Source: Nitrospirota bacterium (GTDB lineage Bacteria; Nitrospirota; Thermodesulfovibrionia; Thermodesulfovibrionales; Dissulfurispiraceae). From it: 64,000 bases of DNA. Shown here piece by piece: positions 7,809 through 17,794 of the stretch (within the stretch, counting starts at the first letter, position 1; each line of letters starts with the position of its first letter). The DNA is taken from positions 62,001-126,000 of the forward strand of contig JBFMHE010000010.1 in NCBI GenBank assembly GCA_040752355.1, given 5' to 3'. Below the pieces are notes generated by a model, which saw only the letters and a list, made by a program, of their open reading frames with translations, ran no database searches and was not told the origin of the DNA. Made by a program: the position numbers and the translations under genes.

Positions 7809-8105
7809 CTATACCCAGATTATCTTTTCGTAGTCGTTGAAGATGAGGTCGACGACGTCGCCGTAGTTCACCGGCTTGACGCGGCTGTCGAGGTTTGCTG
7901 CGGTGAAGCCCCTGCTCTCGAGGTCCTCGGTCAAAACGTAGAAAGATGCCTTCTTGTCGAGGACGGGGGACGCCTTGCCGCTCTCCTTGACCGTCGCATG
8001 GTACACGCCGTTGCCGACGAGCACGACGCCGAGCTTGTCAGCGGTAAGCCTGTCGAGGATATCGGTCCCTGTCCTGTAGTCGCTTAAGAAAATACCCAGT
8101 TTCAC
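7809..8105 (-). CDS. DsrH/TusB-like protein
   Basis: A 98-residue protein resembling DsrH/TusB: KLGIFLSDYRTGTDILDRL, GVVLVGNGVYHAT, and FYVLTEDLESRGF. It is the first gene of the sulfur-carrier operon. The GTG at 8105 is preferred because AGGAGG lies 7 nt upstream; a GTG two codons earlier (8111) would leave almost no spacer. The usual DsrH cysteine is not evident here, so its part in sulfur transfer may be structural. Confidence 0.65.
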   Translation of the reverse strand: MKLGIFLSDYRTGTDILDRLTADKLGVVLVGNGVYHATVKESGKASPVLDKKASFYVLTEDLESRGFTAANLDSRVKPVNYGDVVDLIFNDYEKIIWV

Positions 8106-8276
8106 GCTCACACCTCCTTCTGAACTTTTTAGTCTGCCACACAGACTTTGGTATAGTAAAAATATGAAGAAAGAATCGGCTGGCGTAACAGTATTTATAC
8201 CAGTCTACCAGTATAACCGGCAGCAGGAAAGAAAGAAAAATAAGAATAAATTATATTTTCATAATAAGGGCTTATA

Positions 8277-9158
8277 ATGACGACCCGTCCGAGCGTATTC
8301 TACAGGGGCAGAACGGATAAGCCTCTCGTCGTGTTCATCCACGGGATGGGGCTGGACGAGCGGATATGGGTGCGACCCGCTGAGGCGCGCGTGCTCGGCG
8401 GGAAATACCCGCTGACCGTCCTCATGCGGGGCGCCGGAGCAGGGCTGAAGACCCTCTTCGAGAGCTGCAGGGAGCAGGGGTTCACGGTGCTCACCTGGTC
8501 GCAGCGCCGTCCGGTGGGGCCGATCGCCGCTGCTGCGGGGGAGCTGAGCGACCTCATCGAACGGCACCGCCCCTACACGGGGAACGGGGTGATCCTCGTC
8601 GGCCACAGCCGGGGCGGGCTGGTCGCGCGCAAGTATCTCGAAAGGAAGAGCGGCGTGGTGAGGGGTATCGTAACGATCGTCACCCCGCACCACGGCACCT
8701 CGCTGGCAAAGTGGGTGGACTACGTCGGCCCCCTCGCCTCGGTGGCGCATCGGTTCGTCGGCGCCCGGAACGAGGAGGAAGCGCGCACCGTGCTCCAGCG
8801 GATTGTCGGGTTCCTCGTCAGCACAGGGGTGCGGGAGCTCTATCCCCGCTCTCCTTTCTTCGCTGAGCTGAGGGACGGGCTGCGGGAGGGCATCCGGTCC
8901 GTATCGGTCGGCGGCACCGATCCTCACCTGGTGAAGCTCGGGCCGGTCTCGCTGGCCGACCTGATGCGGAGGATAATGCCGTCGCCCCTCGTGCCTGTGG
9001 AACTGAAAGACGGCTGCGGCGACGGCATGGTATCGGCCGAGAGCGCCGTGCTCCCCTACGGCGGTGAGCACCGGGACTTCCCGGTGAACCATGTGACCGT
9101 TCTCTTCGATAACGAGGTGAGGGAGTATATCATGAATGCAGTGGAAGGGATGAGCTGA
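8277..9158 (+). CDS. Alpha/beta-hydrolase, PGAP1/lipase-like
   Basis: A 293-residue alpha/beta-hydrolase. It has an oxyanion-type strand VVFIHGMGLDERIW, the nucleophile elbow GHSRGGLVA with Ser at about residue 108, and IVTIVTPHHGTSLAKW after the elbow, as in PGAP1/triacylglycerol-lipase-like proteins. A likely catalytic Asp (DGCGDGMV) and His (HRDFPVNHVTV) follow near the C-terminus. There is no signal peptide, so it should act in the cytoplasm. It is transcribed divergently from the sulfur-carrier operon. The substrate is unknown; ester or lipid hydrolysis is inferred. Confidence 0.75.
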   Translation: MTTRPSVFYRGRTDKPLVVFIHGMGLDERIWVRPAEARVLGGKYPLTVLMRGAGAGLKTLFESCREQGFTVLTWSQRRPVGPIAAAAGELSDLIERHRPYTGNGVILVGHSRGGLVARKYLERKSGVVRGIVTIVTPHHGTSLAKWVDYVGPLASVAHRFVGARNEEEARTVLQRIVGFLVSTGVRELYPRSPFFAELRDGLREGIRSVSVGGTDPHLVKLGPVSLADLMRRIMPSPLVPVELKDGCGDGMVSAESAVLPYGGEHRDFPVNHVTVLFDNEVREYIMNAVEGMS

Positions 9159-9250
9159 TATGCCGGCGCCGTATCCGTGTCCCTGCCGCACCGCGAAAAG
9201 GAGTAGTGTTGCTCGGATCCATTTTCAACCTGCTGCTGTTCCAACGCAGC

Positions 9251-9466
9251 TTATCTCGGAGCTCTCCCTCCTTGGCACTTGCCTTTATCCGGGATCTGGG
9301 CTATAAGTTTTGTATGGAAGTCATCTCGTAAATACCGCTTCAACAAAGTAAGAATGCACGCAGGATGAAGGGCATCAGCCGGGACTTCTAATAACCATTC
9401 CCTTACCCCGGAGCGGGTCCATTGCCGGCGAGCAGGTTCCGGAATTGACATTTCGATATGGTCCAT
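9251..9466 (-). CDS. Small hypothetical ORF of doubtful status
   Basis: A 71-codon frame between the hydrolase gene and hoxE. Its amino-acid composition is not unreasonable (ALHPACILTLLKRYLRDDF), but no family is recognised and the only GGAG lies about 15 nt before the ATG. Apart from this frame the 372-bp gap 9159-9530 shows no feature I can name. Confidence 0.3.
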   Translation of the reverse strand: MDHIEMSIPEPARRQWTRSGVREWLLEVPADALHPACILTLLKRYLRDDFHTKLIAQIPDKGKCQGGRAPR

Positions 9467-9530
9467 TATTCATCAGTTAACTCCAAGCTTTTGATTGTTT
9501 CAGATCCGATGAGAAGGCAAGGAGGTCTTT

Positions 9531-10037
9531 ATGGCATCGGAAACGGGCACTTCATCAGGTCAGCCGGTCGACCGCCGGCTTAAAATGGTTGAAGCGACAA
9601 TGCGACGGTACGGCAATGAGCCTTCCGCGCTGATAGAAACCCTGCACACGGTCCAGGAGGCCTTCGGCTACATCGATGAAGAGATCATGAAGTATGTCGC
9701 AGCAGTCCTGAACGTTCCGCTCAGTAAAGTATACGGGGTCGCTACGTTTTATCACTTCTTCAATCTCAAACCTCAGGGAAAACACACCTGCGTCGTCTGT
9801 ACCGGAACCGCCTGCTACATCAAGGGAGCGCAAAACCTGATAGAGACAATCGGGCACGAGACGGGAGTAAAGCCTGGAGAAACGACCGCCGACCGCTCAT
9901 TATCGCTGCTTACCGCGCGGTGTCTCGGCTCGTGCGGGCTGGCGCCGGCAGTCGTATTCGACGGTGATGTCGCGGGCAGACTGACCCCTCCGGATGTTCT
10001 GCAGCGAATAAGGGGGTGGAAAGAACATGCATCCTGA
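9531..10037 (+). CDS. hoxE: HoxE, [2Fe-2S] subunit of bidirectional NAD-linked hydrogenase
   Basis: A 168-residue NuoE-like thioredoxin-fold protein. Its [2Fe-2S] ligands are seen in [10 protein letters not shown] and [13 protein letters not shown] (C-x4-C and C-x3-C spacing); [12 protein letters not shown] is typical of the family. It is an accessory electron-transfer subunit of the diaphorase module. GCAAGGAGGTC precedes the ATG. It overlaps hoxF by 11 nt and starts a tightly packed five-gene operon whose order E-F-U-Y-H is diagnostic for group 3d [NiFe] hydrogenases. Confidence 0.92.
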   Translation: MASETGTSSGQPVDRRLKMVEATMRRYGNEPSALIETLHTVQEAFGYIDEEIMKYVAAVLNVPLSKVYGVATFYHFFNLKPQGKHTCVVCTGTACYIKGAQNLIETIGHETGVKPGETTADRSLSLLTARCLGSCGLAPAVVFDGDVAGRLTPPDVLQRIRGWKEHAS

Positions 10038-11676
10038 CGAACTGCTTGACCTCATCGATAAAGAGAATGAAGCAAGATCCCGCTGGAAACATACCATACA
10101 TATCTGTACGGCGGCAGGCTGCCTCTCCTGCCGGAGCGATGCGCTGAAGGAAGCCTTTGACAAAGAGGTCGCGGCAAAGGGCCTTGCAGAGGTGTGCGCG
10201 GTAAAAGGGGTGGGATGTATGGGCACCTGCAATGCCGGTCCCATGGTGCGCATAGAACCGGGCGGAATACACTACGGTCCGGTCGCCCCGGAAGATGTGT
10301 CTGAAATTGTGATGTCCCTGGACGGCGACCCGATAAGCCGTCTCCTGTGCAAGGAAAGCGCGGTCTTCTCGTCCAGGCAGCACAAGATCGTTCTCGAGAA
10401 CAGCGGCATTGTCGATCCCGAAAGGATAGAAGACTATATCGCGTCAGGCGGATACACGGCATTATCAACGGCGCTTGCCACAATGTCGCCGTCCGATGTC
10501 ATCGCACATGTAGTGCAGAGCGGTTTGCGGGGCAGAGGCGGCGCAGGCTATCCGACAGGACTGAAATGGACGACGGTCGCCAAGACCGGGAGCAGGCGAA
10601 AATATGTCGTCTGCAACGCCGACGAAGGGGACCCCGGCGCCTTCATGGACAGAAGTGTTCTCGAGAGCGATCCGCACCGCGTCCTGGAAGGAATGGCAAT
10701 AGCGGCCTACGCGGTGAGCGCATTTCACGGCTACCTCTATGTGCGGGCCGAATACCCCCTTGCCATAAAGCGGCTTGCAAAGGCGATCAGGGATGCCGAA
10801 AGACACGGTCTGCTCGGGAACAATATCTGCGGCACCACCTTCAAATTCGGCGTACAAATAAGGCTCGGCGCCGGGGCCTTTGTATGCGGCGAAGAAACTT
10901 CCCTGATATCGTCGATAGAAGGGAACCGCGGCGCCCCGCGTCCCCGGCCGCCGTATCCGGCCGAATACGGGCTTTGGGGACATCCCACCCTTATCAACAA
11001 CGTCGAGACCTTCGCGAATATTCCGCCGATCATCAGGAACGGGGGCGCATGGTTCGCAAAGACCGGTACTGAGAAGAGCAAGGGGACAAAAGTTTTCGCG
11101 ATCGCAGGCCGGGTCAACAATACGGGCCTGATAGAAGTGCCCTTCGGCATAACCCTTCGCGAAATAGTGTTTGATATAGGCGGCGGGATTCCCGAGGGCA
11201 GGAACTTCAAGGCAGTGCAGACAGGGGGACCTTCCGGCGGGTGCATTCCGGCAGAGTTCCTCGATATGCCCGTGGATTACGAGTCGCTGGCATCCGTCGG
11301 CTCCATTTTGGGGTCGGGCGGGCTCATCGTTATGGACGACACCTCCTGCATGGTGGATGTGGCGAAGTACTTCATGGAATTCTCGAGGAGCGAATCCTGC
11401 GGGAAATGTCTGCCCTGCAGAACAGGGACCCCGCAGATGTACCACATCCTCGGAAGAATCAGCGAGGGCGGGGGGACTAGGTACGACGTTCAGCTGCTGG
11501 AAGAGCTCTGCGACCTGTTGAAAAACACGAGTCTGTGCGGCCTGGGACTGTCGGCGCCGAACCCTGTTGTCAGCACCCTCAGGTATTTCAAAGACGAATA
11601 TGAGGCCCATATCCTGGACAAAACCTGCCCGGCCGGAGTATGCGCCATGGCGTCGGGAAGGATGGTGAGGCAATGA
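10027..11676 (+). CDS. hoxF: HoxF, NADH/FMN-binding diaphorase subunit
   Basis: A 549-residue NuoF-like flavoprotein with an N-terminal thioredoxin-like [2Fe-2S] domain (residues 20-90; CTAAGCLSC and GCMGTC). It then has the NADH-binding [13 protein letters not shown], the FMN/NADH region [14 protein letters not shown] and GAYVCGEE-type [13 protein letters not shown]. The C-terminal [4Fe-4S] site is [12 protein letters not shown] plus SLCGLG. It passes electrons between NAD(H) and the hydrogenase through HoxE and HoxU. The stop overlaps the hoxU start (ATGA). Confidence 0.93.
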   Translation: MHPDELLDLIDKENEARSRWKHTIHICTAAGCLSCRSDALKEAFDKEVAAKGLAEVCAVKGVGCMGTCNAGPMVRIEPGGIHYGPVAPEDVSEIVMSLDGDPISRLLCKESAVFSSRQHKIVLENSGIVDPERIEDYIASGGYTALSTALATMSPSDVIAHVVQSGLRGRGGAGYPTGLKWTTVAKTGSRRKYVVCNADEGDPGAFMDRSVLESDPHRVLEGMAIAAYAVSAFHGYLYVRAEYPLAIKRLAKAIRDAERHGLLGNNICGTTFKFGVQIRLGAGAFVCGEETSLISSIEGNRGAPRPRPPYPAEYGLWGHPTLINNVETFANIPPIIRNGGAWFAKTGTEKSKGTKVFAIAGRVNNTGLIEVPFGITLREIVFDIGGGIPEGRNFKAVQTGGPSGGCIPAEFLDMPVDYESLASVGSILGSGGLIVMDDTSCMVDVAKYFMEFSRSESCGKCLPCRTGTPQMYHILGRISEGGGTRYDVQLLEELCDLLKNTSLCGLGLSAPNPVVSTLRYFKDEYEAHILDKTCPAGVCAMASGRMVRQ

Positions 11677-12392
11677 ATGAATCCGCCCGCATTGTTACGT
11701 TCAAAATGGACGGGAGGGAAATAGGCGCCCGCGAGGACGAAACCATTCTCCAGGTTGCGACCGATAACGGCATCTTCATCCCGACGCTCTGCTATCTCGA
11801 GGGACTGTCCGCCATGGGCGGGTGCCGTCTCTGCATGGTCGAGGTAAAGGAGACATCCAAACTGGTCCCTTCGTGCGTGACCTATGCGCGTGAAGGGATG
11901 GAAGTGATCACGAACTCGGAACGCCTGGCGAAATACCGCATCATGCTGCTCGAGCTCTTCTTTGCCGAGCGCAACCACATTTGCGCCATCTGTGTTGCAA
12001 ACGGCCGGTGTGAACTGCAGAATCTCACCGTCAACCTCGGCATGACGCATGTCCACTTCCCTTACTTCTATCCGCGGGTGCCGGTGGACGCATCCCATGA
12101 GCGTTTCGTGCTCGACCATAACCGCTGCATCCTCTGTACACGATGCGTACGGGTGTGCGCCGAGATCGAAGGAGCCCACACGCTCGACGTCATGACGAGA
12201 GGAATGGATTCAAGGATCATCACCGACCTGAACCAGGCCTGGGGCAGCTCGGTAACCTGTACGCGCTGCGGCAAATGCGTGAACGTCTGTCCTACGGGCG
12301 CTCTTTCCGAAAAGGGCAAAGCAGTTGCCGACATCGCCGTAAAAAAGCAGTTTCTTCCCTACCTGACGCGGATGAGAAGAGGAAAACAATGA
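11673..12392 (+). CDS. hoxU: HoxU, iron-sulfur diaphorase subunit
   Basis: A 239-residue protein homologous to the N-terminus of NuoG. An N-terminal [2Fe-2S] ferredoxin domain ([21 protein letters not shown]) is followed by a His-Cys cluster motif ([18 protein letters not shown]) and two [4Fe-4S] motifs ([23 protein letters not shown]). It wires HoxF to the hydrogenase dimer. The start at 11673 overlaps the hoxF stop and follows GGTGAGG; an upstream in-frame ATG at 11640 lies deep in hoxF and is less likely. Confidence 0.92.
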   Translation: MNESARIVTFKMDGREIGAREDETILQVATDNGIFIPTLCYLEGLSAMGGCRLCMVEVKETSKLVPSCVTYAREGMEVITNSERLAKYRIMLLELFFAERNHICAICVANGRCELQNLTVNLGMTHVHFPYFYPRVPVDASHERFVLDHNRCILCTRCVRVCAEIEGAHTLDVMTRGMDSRIITDLNQAWGSSVTCTRCGKCVNVCPTGALSEKGKAVADIAVKKQFLPYLTRMRRGKQ

Positions 12393-12934
12393 GCAAGATG
12401 AAAATAGCGACCGTATGGCTGGACGGCTGTTCAGGGTGCCATATGTCCATGTTCGATATGGACGAGAAGCTTATCGATATCCTCGAAAAAGTCGACCTCG
12501 TGTACAGTCCCCTGGTGGATGCAAAAGAGTTTCCTGAAGGAGTCGACGTTACGGTGATCGAAGGCGGGGTCGGCAGCGAGGAAGACAAGCATATGCTCGA
12601 GCTCATAAGGGCCAGGACCCACATGCTCGTCTCCTACGGCGACTGCGCGGTTACGGGGAATGTGCCCTCTTTGCGCAACAGGTTTTCCGTCGACGATCTG
12701 ATCAAAAGGTCGTATATCGAGAACGTCTCGGCTCACGGAGACGGGGGAGGGAACGTTCCGGGCGATGCGGTCCCCCGGCTCCTCCCTGTCGAACGTCCGC
12801 TGCACGAGGTGGTGAGGGTCGATGTCTTCATCCCCGGATGTCCGCCCCGTCCGGGCCTGACGTATTTCATGCTGAAAGAGCTCCTCGAAGGACGGATGCC
12901 GGACCTGAAGGAAAAAACACGTTTCGGTTTGTGA
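12389..12934 (+). CDS. hoxY: HoxY, small [NiFe]-hydrogenase subunit
   Basis: A 181-residue protein with the proximal-cluster signature VWLDGCSGCHMSMFDMDE, SYGDCAVTGN and FIPGCPPRPG supplying the four Cys ligands. It lacks a Tat signal, as expected for a cytoplasmic group 3d enzyme. The ATG at 12389 overlaps the hoxU stop and is preceded by AAGAGGAAAAC. It relays electrons between the NiFe site in HoxH and the HoxU clusters. Confidence 0.93.
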   Translation: MSKMKIATVWLDGCSGCHMSMFDMDEKLIDILEKVDLVYSPLVDAKEFPEGVDVTVIEGGVGSEEDKHMLELIRARTHMLVSYGDCAVTGNVPSLRNRFSVDDLIKRSYIENVSAHGDGGGNVPGDAVPRLLPVERPLHEVVRVDVFIPGCPPRPGLTYFMLKELLEGRMPDLKEKTRFGL

Positions 12935-12950
12935 GATAAAGGGAGTGCAC

Positions 12951-14372
12951 ATGCCTGATAAGATCGTTATCTCGCCGGTTACACGCGTAGAAGGACACTC
13001 TAAAATCACAATTCAGCTCGGCAGCGACGGCACGGTCGTAGACGCGCACCTCCATATAACACAGTTCAGGGGATTCGAGAAATTCTGTGAGGGAAGACCT
13101 TATTATGAAATGCCCTACATCGTGGCGCGCATCTGCGGTATCTGTCCCGTCAGCCATTCGCTCGCATCGGCAAAGGCATGCGACGCCATATGGGGCGTGA
13201 AGGTCCCCTATGCGGGCGACCTGCTCAGAAGGGTAATGCACCTGGCGCAGTTCGTGCAGTCGCATGCGCTGAGCTTTTTCCATCTCTCCTCTCCGGACTT
13301 CCTCATGGGGATGGATGCCGACCCGGCGGAGCGGAACCTTGCGGGCGTCATCAGGAAATACCCGGATATCGCCCGCGACGGCATCAGCCTGAGGAGTTAC
13401 GGACAGCAGGTCATCGAGCGGCTCGGCGGCAAGAGGGTGCATCCTTCGGAAATAGTTCCCGGCGGCGTCATCTCTCCCCTCAGCGAGGAAGACAGGGAGT
13501 GGGTGCTGGCGGGGATTCCTCCCGCGCTGCAGATCGCGGAGCGCACGCTCGGCTGGTTCAAGCAATCGATAGAAGAGCACAGGGAAGAGATACGGACCTT
13601 CGGCAATTTCCCGACCCTCTTCCTCGGGCATGTAAGAGACCGCGGCAGCCTGGCGCTCTACGACGGGTTGTTGCGCTTTATAGACGCCTCCGGGAAAATT
13701 ATCCATGACGATATCGAGCCGCAGCATTACGAACGGTGGATCGGAGAGATGGTAGACACCGAATCCTACCTCAAGTCGCCCTATTTCAAACCCCTGGGAC
13801 ACGCCGAAGGCATTTACCGGGTAGGACCCCTGGCACGGTTCAATGTAGCGGACAGATGCTCAACGGCAACGGCGAACCGGGAGTTCGTCGAGTTCAAGGC
13901 GCTCGAACGGGGGGCCGTCCACAGCTCCTTTTTCTATCATTATGCCCGTCTGATAGAAATCATCTATGCGCTCGAACGCATGGAGCAACTACTCAATGAC
14001 CCCGGCATCATGAACAGCCATGTGCGCGCATTCGCATCTCCCAATAATACCGAGGGCATAGGTGTTTCCGAGGCTCCGCGGGGTACGCTCATACACCACT
14101 ATAAAGTTGATGAGAACGGCCTGATAACCTGGGTAGACCTGATCATAGCGACGGGACACAACAACCTGGCCATGAACCGCGGGGTGCTCCAGGTTGCGAA
14201 ACATTTCATCAGGGGCGATAAGATCGAAGAGGGCGCGTTGAACAGGATAGAAGCCGTGATCAGGGCGTTCGACCCGTGCCTGAGCTGTTCGACCCACGCG
14301 GTCGGGGCCAGTAACTACCTGATCCAGCTCATCGGACCTGACGGCGAAGTTCTGCACAGTGTAAACAGGTAG
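12951..14372 (+). CDS. hoxH: HoxH, large catalytic [NiFe]-hydrogenase subunit
   Basis: A 473-residue protein with the L1 motif [11 protein letters not shown] and the L2 motif DPCLSCSTH, which hold the NiFe(CN)2CO centre. About 24 residues follow the L2 His; in this family such a tail is removed by a maturation protease after metal insertion. The start at 12951 follows AAAGGGAG at 6 nt; a GTG six bases upstream is less suitable. No hyp genes or hoxW-like protease are visible in the window, so maturation genes must lie elsewhere. Confidence 0.94.
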   Translation: MPDKIVISPVTRVEGHSKITIQLGSDGTVVDAHLHITQFRGFEKFCEGRPYYEMPYIVARICGICPVSHSLASAKACDAIWGVKVPYAGDLLRRVMHLAQFVQSHALSFFHLSSPDFLMGMDADPAERNLAGVIRKYPDIARDGISLRSYGQQVIERLGGKRVHPSEIVPGGVISPLSEEDREWVLAGIPPALQIAERTLGWFKQSIEEHREEIRTFGNFPTLFLGHVRDRGSLALYDGLLRFIDASGKIIHDDIEPQHYERWIGEMVDTESYLKSPYFKPLGHAEGIYRVGPLARFNVADRCSTATANREFVEFKALERGAVHSSFFYHYARLIEIIYALERMEQLLNDPGIMNSHVRAFASPNNTEGIGVSEAPRGTLIHHYKVDENGLITWVDLIIATGHNNLAMNRGVLQVAKHFIRGDKIEEGALNRIEAVIRAFDPCLSCSTHAVGASNYLIQLIGPDGEVLHSVNR

Positions 14373-14533
14373 TGATTTCAGACTGGATTTCCAAGGGTAT
14401 GGAGCAGCCCTGTTTCCGATCTTCAGTGCCCGCAGGAGCTCCGTTAGAGGGGACACTCAAAGAGGCACATCACACGCGGCAATGGCAAAAGAGCTCGCAG
14501 CTCGGCAAGAGGATAAGTAAAGTATAATAAAGC

Positions 14534-15079
14534 ATGCCTCTTGATAAGAGCCGGATGAGCGATCTGAGCCAGCCCTGCCATGTGCTTTCACGGGGCGCGA
14601 TGCTCCATGTCAGCGCTCTTTTCCGGCACTATGAGGGGAGGCTGGATAAGGTTTGCCTCCTTGCGGGGAAGGTGAGGGATGCCATTCAGGCCGTCGATGC
14701 GTTCATCCAGCACCATTCGGCAATCGCCTGTCCCCGCTGCGAGGACGTATGCTGCGAGAACCGCCATGCCTATTACAATTACGAGGATCTCGTCTATATA
14801 CACGGCCTCGGGCTCACACCGCACGATTGCGAGCAGCGGGACGATGCAGCACCCTGCCAGTTCCTCTCTCCGCAGGGATGCAGGCTGGAGCGCGCGCTGC
14901 GGCCCTCCCGGTGCAACTGGTATTTCTGCGACGCGCTTTATGACAGCATGGAGAAAGCGCCCGGGGAAGCGTACGCCCGGTACGATGAATCGCTGCGGAG
15001 CGTGGCAGAGCTCTGGATGGAGATGATCGAGGAGTTCAGGAAGGTTACGGGAGATGCGCCGGAATTGTGGAGCGGTTAA
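14534..15079 (+). CDS. Cysteine-cluster (YkgJ-like) protein
   Basis: A 181-residue protein with a cysteine pattern of the YkgJ/CxxCxxCC family: CPRCEDVCC at residues 57-65, then CQFLSPQGCRLERALRPSRCNWYFCD. These proteins are thought to chelate zinc or an Fe-S cluster, and their function is mostly unknown. A TATAAT sits at 14523-14528, so near the ATG that the message would be almost leaderless; otherwise the ATG at 14555 would be used. The gap 14373-14533 behind hoxH holds nothing else that I can name. Confidence 0.7.
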   Translation: MPLDKSRMSDLSQPCHVLSRGAMLHVSALFRHYEGRLDKVCLLAGKVRDAIQAVDAFIQHHSAIACPRCEDVCCENRHAYYNYEDLVYIHGLGLTPHDCEQRDDAAPCQFLSPQGCRLERALRPSRCNWYFCDALYDSMEKAPGEAYARYDESLRSVAELWMEMIEEFRKVTGDAPELWSG

Positions 15080-15120
15080 AGGGCGCGGGAGCTTTTATTC
15101 CCTCGCGCCCTTTGGCCGCT
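15071..15120. terminator. Bidirectional hairpin terminator
   Basis: AAAGGGCGCG at 15078-15087 pairs with CGCGCCCTTT at 15104-15113 around an A/T-rich loop, and outer AGCGG/CCGCT bases extend the stem. It separates the convergent Cys-cluster gene (+) and thiC (-). Confidence 0.75.
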
Positions 15121-15151
15121 CAGCTCTCTCTGCCAGCAGCGCCTCCCGGGG

Positions 15152-16453
15152 CTAGTGCTTCCCTCCGAGCTTTATGGCGTCATCGAACATCCCCTTCAGG
15201 ATTTTCGAGGCGCAGAAGCTGCCGCACATGGTGCAGGACTCTTCGCTGGCGGGCTGGCGCTCGCTCCGTATCCGTACGGCCTCCTCCCTGGAGAGCGCGA
15301 GGTCGAACTGTTTCTTCCAGTCGAGATCCCTTCGCGCTATGGACATCTCTCTATCCCTCTTTCTCTCTTTCAGCTTCACCATATCGCCGATGTGGGCTGC
15401 GATACGGGCGGTGATGACCCCCTGCTTTACGTCGTCGGGATAGGGGAGGCCTAAGTGCTCTGCGGGGGTGACATAGCAGATGAAGTCAGCCCCGCAGGCG
15501 GAGGAGAGTGCTGCACCGATGGCCGAGGTGATGTGGTCATACCCGGGCGCGATATCGGTGGTGATCGGGCCGAGCATGTAGAAGGGAGACTCCCCGCTCA
15601 TCTTCTTTTCGAGGAGCACGTTCGCCTCGATCTCGTCGATCGGGATGTGGCCGGGGCCTTCGACCATGGTCTGGCACCCGGCGTTCCTGCCGATCTCCGC
15701 GAGCTCGCAGTTGATGATGAGCTCCTGTATCTGCACCCTGTCCGACGAGTCGTGGATCGCCCCGGCCCTGAAGCCGTTGCCGAGGCTCAGGACGACATCA
15801 TGCTTCTTCAGGATCTCGACGACGCGATCGAACTTCTCGTAGAGCGGGTTCTCCCGGTTGTTGTGGAGCATCCAGGCGGTGAGATAGGAGCCCCCCTTCG
15901 AAACGAGACCGCCGTAGCGGTACCCCTGCTTCCTGAGGCGCTCGATGGTCATGAGATTGATGCCGCAATGGATCGCCATGAAAGCGACCCCCTCTTCGCA
16001 CTGCCGCTCCATGACGTCCCAGAGCAGCTCTTCGGGCATGTGGACGGCGCCGCCGTACTTGTCGATGGCGATGGCAAAGGCTTCATAAAGAGGCACGGTC
16101 CCGATGGGGAGCGTTACGGCATCCATGACCGCTCTCCTGATGCCGCTGATGGGGCCGCCGACGCTGAGATCCATGAGCGAGTCGGCGTGGTACTGCTCGG
16201 CGATCCGCGCCTTCTCCACTTCGAGCGCAACATCCGAAATATCGGTCGAGGTGCCGATAGAGGCGTTGATCTTTGTCCTCAAGCCTTTTCCAATGCCGGT
16301 GATTCTGCTCGCCCTGTTTCTGTTCGCCGGTATGACGATCTTCCCTGCCGCGACCCTGCGGCGCACTACTTCGACATCCTGACCTTCTTCTGCTGCGACG
16401 CTGCGAATTTCCGGGGTTATCTCTCCCCGTTTTGCCCTCTCAAGCTGAGTCAT
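15152..16453 (-). CDS. thiC: ThiC, phosphomethylpyrimidine synthase
   Basis: A 433-residue radical-SAM-type enzyme that converts aminoimidazole ribotide to hydroxymethylpyrimidine phosphate for thiamine synthesis. Recognisable are NASIGTSTD, MEGPGHIP-type VEGPGHIPIDE, GPITTDIAPGYDHITSAIG and the C-terminal cluster motif CTMCGSFC (CxxCxxxxC). The ATG at 16453 follows AAAGGAGGAG. It lies 40 nt behind the amidotransferase-like gene and may be read from the same transcript. No THI-box (TPP riboswitch) is visible upstream. AIR is also the precursor used for anaerobic dimethylbenzimidazole synthesis by ThiC paralogues (BzaF), but this protein looks like ordinary ThiC. Confidence 0.93.
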   Translation of the reverse strand: MTQLERAKRGEITPEIRSVAAEEGQDVEVVRRRVAAGKIVIPANRNRASRITGIGKGLRTKINASIGTSTDISDVALEVEKARIAEQYHADSLMDLSVGGPISGIRRAVMDAVTLPIGTVPLYEAFAIAIDKYGGAVHMPEELLWDVMERQCEEGVAFMAIHCGINLMTIERLRKQGYRYGGLVSKGGSYLTAWMLHNNRENPLYEKFDRVVEILKKHDVVLSLGNGFRAGAIHDSSDRVQIQELIINCELAEIGRNAGCQTMVEGPGHIPIDEIEANVLLEKKMSGESPFYMLGPITTDIAPGYDHITSAIGAALSSACGADFICYVTPAEHLGLPYPDDVKQGVITARIAAHIGDMVKLKERKRDREMSIARRDLDWKKQFDLALSREEAVRIRSERQPASEESCTMCGSFCASKILKGMFDDAIKLGGKH

Positions 16454-16493
16454 TACTCCTCCTTTATGATGAAATAGATGTGAAAGAAACCAG

Positions 16494-17765
16494 CTACGGG
16501 ATGCTGCCGGGAACAAGCAATGCGTATAGAAGCCGGTCTGTCTCGTCGATCAGCTTTTTGAACGCGCCGCCATAGCTCTTCGCGCTGGAAAAAAGATGCA
16601 TTCTGATCTCCCGTATTTCGGGATCGTCGCACTTCTCGTACGTGATGCGGCCGTTCTGGAGCGCCTGCCGCTCGAGAAGGAGCAGACGTTGTGCCTGTTT
16701 GATGAAAGGAACAAGCAGGGTTTCGGTCCCCCTCATCTTCTCCGCGATGATCGGCGAGGACGTTGCTCCGTTTTCGGCTCTTCTCATCAGCATGCCGATC
16801 TCCTTGATCAGGATAAAGAGGGTGTTGTACTCGAGCCCCCTTACCCCTCTCCGCCATTGGAGGAGCAGGGGGTTCCGCCAGAACCAGAGAAAGTTCCGGA
16901 GGCCGAGCGCAATGAGCTCATCGACGGCTTCTTCCATCTCCGACATGAGCGCGGAAGCATCATGGTACGGAAGCGCGGAAGTTCGGAGGCTCGGAAGCTC
17001 GGAAGGCTGTTGCGCTTCCGTATGCCCCAGACAGCTCCATAGATTGATGAGTACCCTTCTCCCGTTATCATCATCGGGGGTATCGAAATGGATAAGCGAA
17101 AGCACCACCGTGCCCTTTCCATACGATCCCTGGATGACAGCAGGGTCATTCAGCAGCCTTCCCGGATCGAGATTGATTCCGTAGCGCTCCTCAAGACCGG
17201 ACCAGGCGCCGATCGCTTCGACATCGCCTGCGTTGAGGTCGGAGCTGAAGGCATCGGGCAGCGCAGCGCCGTAGGTGGCGAGGACCTTGATGCTGCTATC
17301 CTCCACGATGAACTGGGAGGGCCACCATGCGTGGAAGATGAGCGATTCGTCACCGCGTTCGTTTAATCCCTTCCAGAGAGGATGATCGGTAATGTTCAGA
17401 TGAATCCTTCCGCTGAAGCTCGGTACGCGCTCCTTCGTGGGTCTGCGTTTCACCTCCAGGAGGCCGATGCCGTCCTGCGTGGCGAGGCCTGCGCCTCCGC
17501 AGATCCCGAGATAGGAGCCTCCCTCATGGACGAAACGCCTGATCGCCTCGGCGCCCTCTTCTCCGAGGGCTTTCGCCTTGTTCGACGCCCACCCGCCGGG
17601 GACGAAGAGCATGGTATGGCCGTCCAGCCGTCCTGCCCTGATGTCTTCGGCACGCAGCAGGGCGAAGGGGAGGCCCGCTGCCCGGAGCGCACGCACGGCC
17701 ATTACGCCCCAGAGGAACGACTCATCCCACAACAACGCAACCTTATTCGTAAATAGATTCATCAT
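16494..17765 (-). CDS. BPL_N-type glutamine-amidotransferase-like protein
   Basis: A 423-residue protein. The N-terminal 230 residues resemble the biotin-protein-ligase N-terminal (BPL_N) class I amidotransferase fold: MLFVPGGWASNKAKALGEEG, then YLGICGGAGLAT with Cys in the nucleophile-elbow position, and IHFDTPDDD near the end of the domain. The C-terminal 170 residues are helical and unassigned. Around residues 245-268 (16963-17034) lies a run derived from GGAAGC-type tandem repeats that looks inserted. No good ribosome-binding site precedes the paired ATGs at 17765/17762. The reaction is unknown. Confidence 0.7.
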   Translation of the reverse strand: MMNLFTNKVALLWDESFLWGVMAVRALRAAGLPFALLRAEDIRAGRLDGHTMLFVPGGWASNKAKALGEEGAEAIRRFVHEGGSYLGICGGAGLATQDGIGLLEVKRRPTKERVPSFSGRIHLNITDHPLWKGLNERGDESLIFHAWWPSQFIVEDSSIKVLATYGAALPDAFSSDLNAGDVEAIGAWSGLEERYGINLDPGRLLNDPAVIQGSYGKGTVVLSLIHFDTPDDDNGRRVLINLWSCLGHTEAQQPSELPSLRTSALPYHDASALMSEMEEAVDELIALGLRNFLWFWRNPLLLQWRRGVRGLEYNTLFILIKEIGMLMRRAENGATSSPIIAEKMRGTETLLVPFIKQAQRLLLLERQALQNGRITYEKCDDPEIREIRMHLFSSAKSYGGAFKKLIDETDRLLYALLVPGSIP

Positions 17766-17794
17766 GTTATATCTCGATTTTTGAAATCGTTTAG

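Noticed and set aside
10465-11673. Long antisense frame (402 codons) across hoxF
   Set aside because: Produced by GC-rich codon bias opposite hoxF; no motif, and the sense protein is unambiguous.
16454-16493. TPP riboswitch before thiC
   Set aside because: Only 40 nt separate thiC from the upstream gene and no THI-box motif is visible there or at the end of that gene.
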